Counted from the stretch's first letter, positions 52,428 through 62,653 are shown. The stretch: DNA of 64,000 bases from Phytophthora colocasiae (GCA_018806915.1 JAGKQI010000099.1:992001-1056000), one strand, 5' to 3'. Made by a program: numbers and translations. Notes: generated by a model from the letters alone, not told the origin.

Positions 52428-53135
52428 GCACGTATCTGACAGCAGCCCGATGATCGGTGGTCGTAGGGTCGACACCTTTCACAAAAATTGTGGTGGAAGC
52501 GTACACGCAGGAGAGGAACTTGGTTTGTTGCAGTAGAGCCGTCGTGCTTGACGGACTGAATGTACATTACACGGCTGGCTACGAGTCTACAACGATCTGG
52601 TAGTTTCGCTATGCGTCCGCGCACAACCTGCTGCTGTTTGAGCGAGGCCGAAGTCGCACGTGGCTTCGGTCATTTGGAAACGCTCAGCGGCTCTGACTCA
52701 ATCCCGATCTGGTCTTAGGCTGAGCGATTGCTTTTGGATGGACCTTCATCTTCTTACTCTGGCCAACCAAACTGCTGATGTTTCGCACCAGTAAATACAA
52801 GCGGTGGCTTGTGCCTTGAAACTGATGCCGCCCTGCTCACATCGATGGTACTGTACGATAGGACGACTTGATGACGACTACTGCAAGGCAAACAGCTCCC
52901 AAGGAGATCGTCATGGCAGTTTTCAGGCCGACTCGGATAGTGGACACACTCGGTCTGACCGAGTGCGTCCACTATCCTCGTACAAGACTTGGGATCTCCT
53001 GGGTACATCTCTTTTCCACTTGCCAATACAGTACAGCAGTGAATATCCACCATCGCTCTTGATTTTTGTTGGCGTCATGCAGTTCGAAAATGCCTATAAA
53101 CATCTATTACACCATCTACCATCAATCTGTGCTAG
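52428..53135. other. Intergenic remnant with a long hairpin
   Basis: No gene is supported. A hairpin at 52935-52977 has 21-bp arms with one mismatch around a single base. It is probably a foldback repeat; no wider element could be delimited. Confidence 0.5.
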
Positions 53136-53185
53136 CTAGTGTTCGCACTAACGCTAACTGTAGAGTTGGCGACCCTGTATATAAA

Positions 53186-53231
53186 CAGTTAGTTAGTGTG
53201 TAGTAAATTTTACTAACATGTTGGTGGAGTT
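53186..53231 (+). repeat. Left member of a 46-bp diverged direct repeat
   Basis: The word AGTTAGTGTGTAGTAA and later ACATGTTGG recur at 55136-55181 with about eight mismatches. CACTAAC/GTTAGTG inverted pairs lie at both sites. It may mark the ends of a decayed DNA transposon spanning 53.1-55.2 kb. Confidence 0.4.
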
Positions 53232-53454
53232 AGACGCTCACCCGTCGCTTCCTGATCCTGAGCCCACAGTTCTGTTGAATGTTTAATGTTGAAGCTTTCT
53301 GTCGCGACTGTAGATTCGTGCTACCGGTATCAAAGACCGAGCCCTTTCCAGCTGCTTCAGATATCGTTGGCGGTCAGATGACAATAAGGGGCTTCAGAGT
53401 TGAAGCAGTGCGCGCTTTTTGACATAAAGAAGTAAAAAGTCTGTCTCTCTCCGA

Positions 53455-53974
53455 TTGGCTACTTTTTCATTTACCGTGAAGCCCCCCCTCGTCCGAAGTG
53501 CCAACAACGCTAATAAATACCGCTGCCGAAGGTGTCGCGTCGGCAGCGCGCCGTGCGCAGCTTACGACGCGGAATCCGAGTTACTCGCTGAATGTGCTGA
53601 GTGGTTTTTCGACGAGGAAGACCCAGCCCCGCTCCATGATGACGATGATTTAGTGATGCAGTTCATTGAGGCCTACTGGATGATCAACAGGTCGCTACCT
53701 GAACACGCGCGAACCAGTGCCTCGTGATCCTGATGCGCTGGACTATTGGCTCAATAAGCTCGATGATAAGAGGTTTAAAGAAGACTTTCGAGTTACGAGG
53801 TTGCAGTTCACGCAAATTATGGAGTTGATTCAGAATAATCCGGTCTTCTACAACGAGTCTAACAATCTTCAGACATGTGTATGGTGCCATTTGTTGGTTT
53901 CTCTGTATTCATTTGGATGTGATCGCAATTTGGCTTCCCTTGGAAAGCTGGCTAGACACTTTCACTGTGCATAA
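53455..53974 (+). pseudogene. Harbinger-like transposase fragment
   Basis: Two overlapping frames join near 53700 by a frameshift. The first begins at 53455 (KYRCRRCRV), and the second carries YWLNKLDDKRFKEDFRV and then RLQFTQIMELIQNNPVF, LVSLYSFGCD and LGKLARHF. The second part resembles the N-terminal region of Harbinger/HARBI1-type transposases, which precedes the DDE domain. The DDE catalytic part is missing. It is a broken remnant. Confidence 0.45.
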
Positions 53975-54742
53975 GGCACAACTCAGAGGTCTTCACGGAT
54001 CGCTACATTTATGATCTTGTTGATCTCGAATCACGTGCTGTAGTGTGGCCAGATGCTGATAAGTGCGAGGAGATACGTGCGAGGATAGAGGAGGTTTATA
54101 AGTATGTACCTTTGTATGTTCTGCCTTAGATACCAGCCTTCTCGATGAACCCAGCAATTTCAGTCGCCAATGCCTTCTTGGTCTTGCGCCGTGAGCGTCT
54201 CCTCGCTATCTCTGCAGGTTTCCCTCCGTTGATATCCACCTAAGGATGATTTCGACACTTGAGAGGCCGCCGTTGACGCCGTCCTTCTCCCAGCTTACTG
54301 GACGTCTTCTGCCTAACCCCTTGGGAGCCATCTGCGCGCAGGAGTTGGTGCCACGGCGAATCTTAGGCCAGTGCGAACTGGGTGCGCTTCCTGCAAAGGA
54401 AACGAAAGTAAGGTGCTCAGGTCGTTTTGACTCGCTTCGAGCGTTAAAAAAACTTAACTTTTGGACATAAAAGCAAATCGATCTGATTGGCTAATTTTAC
54501 TTTTACGTGAATATGTTTTCATGATCAGCGCAACTCTGAAGCCCCTTAATGATCGGTTGGCTATCGAAGCGCCAACCGCCCTCGTTCGTCTCCCAGTTTA
54601 CTTTTTTAAACAACGAGGTCACCTTCGTAAAGACCGCGACCAGGTGATTTGAGATGCTCTCTCCGTCGACACCCTCCAAGAAGGCCGTGACAGTGAAAGC
54701 ACTGCTTCTCAGTGCAAGATAGAACTTGCTCAGTTTATCAAA

Positions 54743-55000
54743 ATGTGTTCTACAACCCAAATGGAGCTCTACAAGGATATGGACGCACTGGAATACTGGC
54801 TAGATCATGGTGTGACTGAATTCCTGCTCTTGGCTCCAATTGCAACGAGACTCTTTACGGTTCCTATCTCTTCTGCTGCTGCAGAACGTGTTTGGAGTGC
54901 CTTTGCTTTCGTGTGGTCTAAACGCCGCAATCGTTTGACAGCAGACAAAGTGGAGAAGTTAGTGTTTCTCTATACAAACTTCGCTCTGCTCGATACGTGA
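54743..55000 (+). pseudogene. hAT transposase C-terminal dimerisation fragment
   Basis: The frame encodes MDALEYWLDHGVTEFLLL and then PISSAAAERVWSAFAFVWS and RNRLTADKVEKLVFLYTN. This is the dimerisation motif found at the C-terminus of hAT transposases (small residues plus ERVWS, then the R-N/T-L segment). The rest of the enzyme is not recognisable upstream. It is an orphan fragment in a region of mixed transposon debris. Confidence 0.7.
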
Positions 55001-55135
55001 TTGAAGACTGGAAGACGAAGCTACTGAAAGCAGCGACGCATCGGCTGCGCAGGACAATACTACTATACATAGTAGCACTGTAGTTATATAGGAAGTCCAC
55101 AACAAACAGGGTAACACGTTTGCTAACAGCACTAA

Positions 55136-55181
55136 CAGTAAGTTAGTGTGTAGTAATTCTAGCAAACATGTTGGCGGAGTA
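55136..55181 (+). repeat. Right member of a 46-bp diverged direct repeat
   Basis: Partner of 53186-53231. It lies inside a larger imperfect foldback (GTTTGCTA near 55118 with TAGCAAAC near 55160). Confidence 0.4.
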
Positions 55182-55500
55182 CACTAGTGCTAGCACAAGT
55201 TTTTCAGACCGCTTTAACTTAACTAGAGATGGTACATGGCTCCTCCGTTGCTGAGGGATCAATGGATATCCGTCCGTCATTACGCCCTGTTGGCGAACGC
55301 CGTTCGCCGAACGGTGTAATCGAGCGTCCAACAATCAACGTTAAACTAGGCGCCAGATGTTCCCCTCTAGTGCCTATATAAATGCATCAATTCAGTTCAT
55401 TGAGATCCGCCGTGTCGTCTCCGATGACATGATCCCAACGCATTAACCGACTCAACCTCCACACTACGTGCATGTACTACATCTCAACGCTGCATGTATA

Positions 55501-55535
55501 TTAGCTTAGCGTTATCTTAAATAACGCTAAGCTAA
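55501..55535. repeat. Perfect hairpin upstream of gene C
   Basis: 15-bp arms (TTAGCTTAGCGTTAT and its complement) surround CTTAA. It lies about 150 bp before the presumed transcription start of gene C and may be an operator or a foldback repeat. Confidence 0.7.
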
Positions 55536-55654
55536 CCTTAGTGGACACAAGCTCACCAAAACTGGTTTACGACACGTCGCACTTCTGTACCCACCCGCCC
55601 ATCAGTATACAAAACCCTAGTGAATCCGAACAGCAAACCCGAAACCGTCCGTCC

Positions 55655-55668
55655 TCAGTTGCCAATTT
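55655..55668 (+). promoter_or_regulatory. Inr-like core promoter of gene C
   Basis: TCAGTTGCCAATTT matches the oomycete initiator at most positions and lies 24 bp before the ATG at 55692. It argues against an earlier start. Confidence 0.5.
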
Positions 55669-55691
55669 GCACTGGAAGACACAATAGCGAG

Positions 55692-58157
55692 ATGACACCT
55701 CCGCTCTGTGCCGCCTGGGTCTTCGTCTACTGCGTTGTGCTCGCCTTCTTCAGCCTTTACCGCCTTGTGACGCTGCGCAGCCTCATCACAATGTACGGCA
55801 CAGAGAAGGACGTGACTCTGGACGTTGAAATCGGCGCCTTAGCACTCGGCACGTTACAGGATTTGGTGTGCGCTACATACCTCGCTACTGCCCTCTGGGG
55901 TGTGGACAATTGGCTCAAGCACAGACAGGAAAAATGCCAGCAAGTGGAGACTGAAGACGCGGAAATTGCAGACGAACAAGGTCTTCAACAGCCTCTGGAC
56001 GTCCGACAACGCAGAGAGAGGAGAATTGCCACGACATTAAAGTTTGCAGCCTCATTGGTGCTTTTCTCACTCATGGCAGTGCCTTTTGTAGCGGATCTGC
56101 TGCTTGTAAGGATCCGGGACATGAGATTTAACTTCGATCTGGTGAAAATGGCCATCCACGAGTCGAATAATGCGAGTGCAGCGGAGATTTCGAGTGCAGA
56201 GATCAATCAGGCCTATATTAGTGCTACACTGGCTGTAGCTACTGCCACTTTCTTCGCTGCAGTTCGAGCGACTAATAAATGGGCGGATCTGACTCGGTGG
56301 AGTCCTTCCAGAGCTATTCAACGAATTGTACAAAGAAAATTTCACGTTACAGCCAAGGAGATCCGTTTGGAAGAAGGAGTGGGAGAAACTACAGGCTTCC
56401 TGGGCAAGAAAGACGTCCCTAGTGAGCTGGTAGTGGAGCTGGAAGACGATAAAGTGGATGAGATCTCCGTCGCAGCGCTGGCGGACAAGTGGGAAGGGAA
56501 AAGTAGGAGATGGTGGAGGAAGCGTGCTCGAGCGATCTTTGTGGTGCTGGCTCTGGTGATTATGCCTGCCATCGTGTTAGCACTGAGCCAGGCGTGCTCT
56601 GCACTGGTGGCGTATGCGGCTTTGAACGCCACGTTGAACGAGCTGTTCATGCACGCGCTGTTCGTGTCGTCCCAAGGATTCCTCCCGTTAATTGCGAACG
56701 GTAGCATTCTAGCTGAGACGTACATCCACACGGACACTGAAGACTACGAGCTGTTCGCTGATGATTCACTGTATCGACGCACTACTGGATTCCATGGAGA
56801 CCTGGCGTTCGATGTCAAGGTAGAGCAGGAAAACATGCCCAATGTGCTGATGGTGGTGGTAGAATCATTCCGATACCATGACTCGCACTACCTTGTAGGC
56901 GATGAAGACCCGTCCAACTTGTTCCGAGGCAGCAACATCACAGTGACACCGAATTTCGACAAGTGGGCTAAGCGAGGCGTGGCTTTCAGCAATATGTGGT
57001 CGAGCTGGAGAACTAGTCGATCTGTGGAGAGTCTGCTGTTCGGTCAGGTCCCGTACGACAGTGTGGCAGACTCTGGAATGAGTGGAGGCAAGAAGAACTA
57101 TCGACTGGAAGGTTTACCGCAGTTTTTCAAGGCCAAAGGCTATGAGCCATTCTTCACCACTGGCTGCAAGACGGACTATGACGACTGGGACACGTTCCTC
57201 CCTTCACACGGCTTTGATACAGTGTGGGGGAGGGATGAGATGATTAAATTGGCTGAGAGCGATATGGGGATCACACATGACCAGTGGTTCGGCAAGGAAC
57301 ACCGAGAACTGTACTGGGGCGTCCACGACGATGTAAGCTACCAGCTCTTAGGAGATCTCATGGTGAACAAGACGAAAGAACAATCTGGTCGAATGGCTAA
57401 AGGAGAACCGAAGAAGCCGCTGTTCCTCACGCACTACACGATCTCCACACACGTTTCTTACGAAGAACGCCCGACCTGGTACGCGGAATCGGAGAAACCG
57501 GACTTCTCGGCTCTTTACGAAGGTGTAGAGTACGCTGGAGATATCAAAAACTACGATGAAATGCGATATTTTTCGGATATGGAGTTTGGCAAGTTCATGG
57601 ACCGCATGTCTGCAGCTGGTATTCTTAACGACACCATCATTGTGGTTGTAGGAGACCACGGACAGGCTCCAGAGGCCGGCAACTACATCCCAGAGGCTCG
57701 AGACGTGTCCGTCCATCATGTTGCGGGTATGCTCGTAGCAGAAGGGAGACTTGGTGACGCTGTGGGGCTGAAGATCGAAGACGCGACCGAGCAGTACGAT
57801 ATCATGAATACCCTAGCGGATATCGTGGGTGTGCCAGAAGAAGGATTCATTCAAGATGGAGTGGGTCGATCCCTCAAGCGCCAATCCAAGTTCGGCGATC
57901 GAGTGGTGTACAGTAACAACCCCAGTCGGAAGATGTCCATTGTTCGAGGAACGGAGCGACTACGATACGACCGCGCGGCGAGATCCGTTCTTCTACATGA
58001 TGCTAAGGCTGACCACGACATGCACTATGATCTGTTCCCTGACCTGACCCCAGAGCAGCAGAACGAGTGGCTCAAGTGGAGAGATAATGGCCGCCAACTG
58101 ACCGAATACTACGTCAAGCGGTGGGATAAGCGCTGCTTGTTTACAGCCAAGTGCTAA
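55692..58157 (+). CDS. LTA-synthase-like membrane sulfatase, paralogue C
   Basis: 821 residues from the ATG at 55692. The frame is open further upstream but without an ATG, and the Inr-like site lies at 55655. The first membrane segment begins almost at the start (AAWVFVYCVVLAFFSLY), so the N-terminal cytosolic tail is very short compared with A and D. Four more hydrophobic segments are followed by a charged linker (IRLEEGVGETTG, ELEDDKVDE) and the sulfatase domain. Catalytic residues: Glu391 (VVESF), Thr441 (SSWRTSRS), His in HYTISTHVSY, Asp-His in VVGDHGQ. HYTISTH differs from HYTISSH in the other members. The gene ends 55 bp from the convergent gene D. Confidence 0.88.
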   Translation: MTPPLCAAWVFVYCVVLAFFSLYRLVTLRSLITMYGTEKDVTLDVEIGALALGTLQDLVCATYLATALWGVDNWLKHRQEKCQQVETEDAEIADEQGLQQPLDVRQRRERRIATTLKFAASLVLFSLMAVPFVADLLLVRIRDMRFNFDLVKMAIHESNNASAAEISSAEINQAYISATLAVATATFFAAVRATNKWADLTRWSPSRAIQRIVQRKFHVTAKEIRLEEGVGETTGFLGKKDVPSELVVELEDDKVDEISVAALADKWEGKSRRWWRKRARAIFVVLALVIMPAIVLALSQACSALVAYAALNATLNELFMHALFVSSQGFLPLIANGSILAETYIHTDTEDYELFADDSLYRRTTGFHGDLAFDVKVEQENMPNVLMVVVESFRYHDSHYLVGDEDPSNLFRGSNITVTPNFDKWAKRGVAFSNMWSSWRTSRSVESLLFGQVPYDSVADSGMSGGKKNYRLEGLPQFFKAKGYEPFFTTGCKTDYDDWDTFLPSHGFDTVWGRDEMIKLAESDMGITHDQWFGKEHRELYWGVHDDVSYQLLGDLMVNKTKEQSGRMAKGEPKKPLFLTHYTISTHVSYEERPTWYAESEKPDFSALYEGVEYAGDIKNYDEMRYFSDMEFGKFMDRMSAAGILNDTIIVVVGDHGQAPEAGNYIPEARDVSVHHVAGMLVAEGRLGDAVGLKIEDATEQYDIMNTLADIVGVPEEGFIQDGVGRSLKRQSKFGDRVVYSNNPSRKMSIVRGTERLRYDRAARSVLLHDAKADHDMHYDLFPDLTPEQQNEWLKWRDNGRQLTEYYVKRWDKRCLFTAKC

Positions 58158-58212
58158 AGTAACTAAAGGATTCAAGCCGCGAACGTACAGCTAGACTAAT
58201 GAACGTACAGTA
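58158..58212. other. Very short convergent intergenic region of genes C and D
   Basis: Only 55 bp separate the two stop codons, so the 3' UTRs must overlap and antisense pairing of the transcripts is likely. Confidence 0.7.
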
Positions 58213-60849
58213 TCAGCAACTCCCAGCCAGCAGACACTTGTCTTCCCAGCGTTTCTTGTAGTACGCGGCGACTTCCCGTCCTTTGTCTCGCCAGTAGCGC
58301 CACTGGTTCTTCTCCTCGGTCGGTAGAGCAGGGAACAGGTCAATCTTCATATCGGGGTCCTTGTACGCGTCATGGAGTAGAACGGAGTCCGTACTACGGT
58401 CATATCGTAGACGCTGGTTGCCTCGAACAATTGAGTTCTTCACTGCTGGGTTGTTGCTGTACACTACCCGCTCTCCGAATGTTACTCTACGTTTAAGCGA
58501 GCGCCCCACGCCATCCTGTTCAAAGCCACCGTCCGGAAGACCCGTGATATCCGCTAAAGTGTTGAGCATGTCGTACTGCTCAGCTGCATCTTCAATCCGA
58601 AGTCCAACGTAGTCTCCAAGCCTTCCTTCAGCTATGAGAGCTCCTGCGACGTGTGTACAGGAGACGTCACGTTTCTCCGGTGTATCATTACCGAATTCAG
58701 GGGCTTGACCATGATCTCCAACGATGAGAATGATGGTGTCGTTCAAAACTCCTGCAGCTTCCATTCTGTCCATGAATTTCCCCAGCTCCATGTCGGTGAA
58801 GTACCGGATTTCCAAGTAATTCTTAACATTCTCAGCATCCTTCTCGTCTTCATACAGTGCTGAAAAGTCTGGTTTCTCGGCATTGTTGTACCATGTTGGA
58901 CGGTTTCCATACGGAACGTGACTGGAGATCGTGTAGTGGGTCAGGAACAAAGGTTTCCGGTCTGTTTCCTCCTTCGTCTTGTTGATTAACAAGCTGCCAA
59001 GTACCTCGAAGCTGATGTCGTCATGAACTCCCCACTGGAAAGCTCTTTGAGCCGATCCGTACCAGTCTGTTGGTGAAATATCCAAGTGGGTTTCACCCCA
59101 TTCTTTCATCTCTCGTTCATCCCAGACCGTATCGAAGCCGTGAGTGGGTAGGAAAGTGTCCCAGTCATCGTACGAAGTGTGCGTCCCAGTGGTGAAGAAC
59201 GTCTCGTAACCTTTCTTCTTGAAGAACTGCGGCATCCCAGCCAACTTCACATCCGCTCTACCATGATCAGTATCAGTCAACTGTACCGAGTCGTACGGGA
59301 TCTGACCGAACAGTAAACTCGCTAGGGATCGACTGGTCTTCCAACTGGACCAGAGATTCGTGAAAGCCACGCCACGTTTCGCCCATTTGTCGAAATTCGG
59401 CACAACCGTCCCGTTCCAGCCCTTGAACAGGTTTGCCGGATCCGATTCTCCTACGAGGTAGTGTGAATCGTGAAACCGGAAGGATTCTACTGTTATTACC
59501 ACGACGTTCGGCAGACTCGAGTCGTCAATATCCACGTCAAAAGCTAAATCTCCGTTGAATCCGGTCGTGACACGGTAGAGCGAGTCTTGTACTACCAGTG
59601 TGCTGTTTTCCGTTGGATGGATGTACACAGAAGCATTGTCGATCGTTCCGTCTGCGATCAACGGAACGAAGCCAACGTCTGTCACTTTCAATGCTCGAGT
59701 GAACAATTCGTTAATAGTTGTGTCCATCGCTACGTTGGCTAGAAGCGGAGAAGAAGCTTGACTGATTGCCAAGATGGCTACAGGGAGGAAGACCAGAACA
59801 ACTAGAGCCACCACGATCTCAACAATTAACCGAAGCCAGTCAAAGCCTTGCAGCCAATATGTCATTCGTTGACACAATGTTGGTTGAATTTCAGATTCTT
59901 GTGAAGAAGATTGACTCAACTCGAAAGGGGCGGAGGCAGAGTAGCTGGGCAGCTTGGGGGTCGCTGTGTGACTGTATGGATCTACTTTCCCGTTCTCCAG
60001 CAACATTTCACTCACATCATCATAGCTATCATTAGAAGAAGATGAGTTATCATGTTCCAGTTCCTTCGGAGTCCACAGTTCATCGTCCTTTTGACACCGA
60101 TAGCGAATTGCCCATACAAGATTCACTACTGGTTGTGTCGGATCCCATCGCATTAAATCAGCCCATGACGTCCATGTACGCACAGAAGCGAAGAAAGTAG
60201 CAGCTAAAGCTAAGAATGTGCCAGAAATGTAAGCTGCCTCGTACTCCGCGTTGGAAATGGCTACACTGCTTACCATGTCACTCTCAGCAATTGCCACGGA
60301 TACGATTTCAAAGGTGAAGCGCATACTACGCAGTTGAACCAGTAGGATATCAGCAACAAACGGGGCTGTAGTAGCAGTGAACAGCATCCAAGACGTTAAG
60401 AAAGTGACGGAACGACGGAGAATCCGTTGCCGTTTCCATTTGATGAATGTCTGCACTGTCATACTATCCGACGAGACTCCAAGGGTTTGATACAACACGA
60501 AGTCGATGAACCACAATACTGAGACGAGGTATGTAGCACAGATCCAGTCTTCCAACAGGCCGAGACTTAGAGCTCCTAGCTCCACTTTTGCTGTTCGGTC
60601 CTGTTCAGTCCCATACATCTTGATCAGAGCTGCCAGTCCAACACACCGGTAGATGAAGAAAAACAGCAGCACGAAGCAGTAGACGAAGACCCATCCGAGC
60701 CATCGGTGCGACCAGAAACTGGAATACTGCACGACTTGCAACAGTTGTCGAGGTTTGAACCAGCGTCGCGGCTTCCGATCTTCACTTGTGTCTATAGCTG
60801 AGAGTTTATCCTCTCTTAAAGAAAATTCAATACCAGTGGAAGGCATCAT
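58213..60849 (-). CDS. LTA-synthase-like membrane sulfatase, paralogue D
   Basis: 878 residues from the first in-frame ATG at 60849; a Met-Met pair is present. The frame is open up to 60906, but an Inr-like site lies at 60922-60909, which favours the ATG. Five hydrophobic segments precede the sulfatase domain, and the linker between segments 4 and 5 is long and acidic (Ser/Glu/Asp-rich). Catalytic residues are Glu in ITVESF, Thr in SSWKTSRS, His in HYTISSHVPY, Asp-His in IVGDHGQ. Lys replaces the Arg next to the nucleophile Thr, and SLASLL replaces SVESLL, so it is the most diverged at the active-site loop. It is convergent with C. Confidence 0.88.
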   Translation of the reverse strand: MMPSTGIEFSLREDKLSAIDTSEDRKPRRWFKPRQLLQVVQYSSFWSHRWLGWVFVYCFVLLFFFIYRCVGLAALIKMYGTEQDRTAKVELGALSLGLLEDWICATYLVSVLWFIDFVLYQTLGVSSDSMTVQTFIKWKRQRILRRSVTFLTSWMLFTATTAPFVADILLVQLRSMRFTFEIVSVAIAESDMVSSVAISNAEYEAAYISGTFLALAATFFASVRTWTSWADLMRWDPTQPVVNLVWAIRYRCQKDDELWTPKELEHDNSSSSNDSYDDVSEMLLENGKVDPYSHTATPKLPSYSASAPFELSQSSSQESEIQPTLCQRMTYWLQGFDWLRLIVEIVVALVVLVFLPVAILAISQASSPLLANVAMDTTINELFTRALKVTDVGFVPLIADGTIDNASVYIHPTENSTLVVQDSLYRVTTGFNGDLAFDVDIDDSSLPNVVVITVESFRFHDSHYLVGESDPANLFKGWNGTVVPNFDKWAKRGVAFTNLWSSWKTSRSLASLLFGQIPYDSVQLTDTDHGRADVKLAGMPQFFKKKGYETFFTTGTHTSYDDWDTFLPTHGFDTVWDEREMKEWGETHLDISPTDWYGSAQRAFQWGVHDDISFEVLGSLLINKTKEETDRKPLFLTHYTISSHVPYGNRPTWYNNAEKPDFSALYEDEKDAENVKNYLEIRYFTDMELGKFMDRMEAAGVLNDTIILIVGDHGQAPEFGNDTPEKRDVSCTHVAGALIAEGRLGDYVGLRIEDAAEQYDMLNTLADITGLPDGGFEQDGVGRSLKRRVTFGERVVYSNNPAVKNSIVRGNQRLRYDRSTDSVLLHDAYKDPDMKIDLFPALPTEEKNQWRYWRDKGREVAAYYKKRWEDKCLLAGSC

Positions 60850-60908
60850 AGCTACCCCTGGAGCTTGCACTTGTGTCCCCAGTAGAATCGTCGTGGAGGA
60901 AGTCAAGC

Positions 60909-60922
60909 AAAAAGGAGAATGA
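60909..60922 (-). promoter_or_regulatory. Inr-like core promoter of gene D
   Basis: The minus strand reads TCATTCTCCTTTTT, which matches the initiator in its TCATTC half and T-rich end. It lies 60 bp before the ATG. Confidence 0.5.
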
Positions 60923-61160
60923 CGTCCTGCAGTGTCTTCTCCTCGTTAAGAGCCCGTTCGAACAGCAGAACATCCCGCGGATTCCACCAGAATCCATCTC
61001 AGCCATGTACAGTAGATCATTCATGTAGCCATTCCATCATCTAGTCAGCTTGATCACTTCAACAAGTCGGAACGTACCATTAAATTGGTACCAAACACTA
61101 AATAGGTACACGTACCTATATATGTGGTACACTTGAATATCCTCCACACAGTTCCGCAAT

Positions 61161-61781
61161 ATGGTGCATTGGGGCACAGTATTCGTGACTGTGACGGCCT
61201 CCAGTTTCTTACTGGGAAGACGGGAGTTGCCCAAGATCGGGCGGTTCTTAGGTTTGTACAGTGGCAGATCGGTGGGGGCTATTATTCGAGCCAAGAAGGA
61301 GTTTTTCGACGCTACACAGGACAATGACCTAGTCAAGTTACAACGAGAATTCCAGCGAGGCATTGAGGAACTCAATGAGATTCGCTCGGAGCTCACGAGC
61401 GTCGGCAGTATGCGACGTCCATTGCAACCTACAAGCTCTTCAGCTCCACGTACAGCTGAGAGTGATGGTCATCGTACAGCTGAGAGTGATGGTCATCAAT
61501 CAATGCCGGTAACTCCTGTAACAGCTTCAGCACCTCAAGCGTCCACCGTCCCAGGAGGAGGACGTTCGAGTGTCTCTTTAGCATCTACAGATAACTACGA
61601 GATGCAGGACGGAGTGCGACGCAATCCGGAAGCAAGTTTGGCTATGGCAGAGCTGAAATTGGCTGAACAGGGCCAGTTTGCACCAAGAGTGGAGACGCAG
61701 GAAGGAGGTGCAGACTACGTGTCTGCTAGTATCATGGACAGCTTGCTGTTGGATGAGAAGAGAGATCAGGAGAAGAATTAA
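61161..61781 (+). CDS. Small protein with a TatA/TatB-like N-terminus
   Basis: 206 residues from the ATG at 61161. A short hydrophobic segment (WGTVFVTVTASSFLLG) is followed by RRELPKIGRFLGLYSGRSVG. This recalls the hinge and amphipathic helix of TatA/TatB (FGPKKLPELGR in the bacterial consensus). An amphipathic/coiled helix (KKEFFDATQDNDLVKLQREF) comes next, and then a Ser/Pro/Thr-rich tail with two copies of RTAESDGH. Tat subunits move folded proteins. Oomycete mitochondrial genomes are known to encode a TatC-like protein, so a nuclear TatA/B partner would make sense, but this is an inference from one short motif. The alternative is an unrelated membrane-anchored protein. Confidence 0.5.
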   Translation: MVHWGTVFVTVTASSFLLGRRELPKIGRFLGLYSGRSVGAIIRAKKEFFDATQDNDLVKLQREFQRGIEELNEIRSELTSVGSMRRPLQPTSSSAPRTAESDGHRTAESDGHQSMPVTPVTASAPQASTVPGGGRSSVSLASTDNYEMQDGVRRNPEASLAMAELKLAEQGQFAPRVETQEGGADYVSASIMDSLLLDEKRDQEKN

Positions 61782-62603
61782 CGTGAATTGTAACGGGTAT
61801 GACAGGATACTCCATATTGATGCTGGTTCGATTTCGAAGTGTGGGCAGCAGGGTGTAGCACTACTGTACCTGATGTTGCTGTGGACCCTGTGTTTTCCGG
61901 TGCACTAGCGTGAGTGCCGGCTCTAATATCGAAAACTCAATTGTAGTGTCAAAGATGCTCAGCAATCAAGGCGTTTTCGAGAGTCACTGGGGGAGCTTTC
62001 GTAGCAGTGTTTGAGGGAAATTTTGGCTATACATTCGACTGTCCTTATTCGTATTTCTGGCGGTCTAACTCCTCAGCACTGCCATGGTACTGCTTGCAGT
62101 GTTTGCACTGATGACACCCACAATATCCCCTGCTGAAATTTCCGTTGAGATCAACTTGTGGGGCTTTGCACAGAGCTCTATCGTGGTGCGTGTTTGCAGA
62201 TACAAATTGTAGTGAAACATTGTGGGTCCCGTGTAAGGGTTTACAAAATATTAAGAACTAGTGGTGAGAAGAATGAAATGTTTTCTTCATGGTCTCTTCA
62301 AATGCAGTCGTTGTACCATCAAGAATTTCTTCGAAGAAGTATTTTATCTTCTCGAAACTTCAGTGCTTTTGGCCAAAATGTGCTGCAACCTAAATGCTTA
62401 GGCCAAGAAACCAAAGAAGCAAACTTGATGCTCAAAAGCTGTTTACGGGACGATGCTGTAACATCGTGACCAGGTTTTACGTGACTACATGTAAGCCAAA
62501 ATTTTACGCTGACTCAAGCCACTGTCGATCGAGCCTATCAACCTCTCGATGTGTATCTTGGAACCGTAACCAACTTCGAGTACAAGTAGCCTCAACCGAA
62601 CTC
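61782..62603. other. Intergenic region before gene E
   Basis: About 820 bp with no supported gene. Short open frames here have no protein character I can recognise. Confidence 0.55.
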
Positions 62604-62617
62604 TCACTTTCCAATTT
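62604..62617 (+). promoter_or_regulatory. Inr core promoter of gene E
   Basis: TCACTTTCCAATTT matches the oomycete initiator at every conserved position, and pyrimidine-rich sequence follows. It lies 37 bp before the ATG. Confidence 0.7.
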
Positions 62618-62653
62618 CCTACCTCTCTATCATCTCTATCGCTTCAAGTTACC

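Noticed and set aside
54120..54245. Minus-strand coding-like fragment (VDINGGKPAEIARRRSRR)
   Set aside because: It is too short and matches no family I know; possibly transposon debris.
55620..55691. Extended start of gene C at a GTG
   Set aside because: Eukaryotic nuclear gene with an ATG at 55692 and an Inr-like site between the two.
60850..60906. Extended start of gene D at a TTG
   Set aside because: The Inr-like site is at 60909-60922 and an ATG pair follows at 60849.
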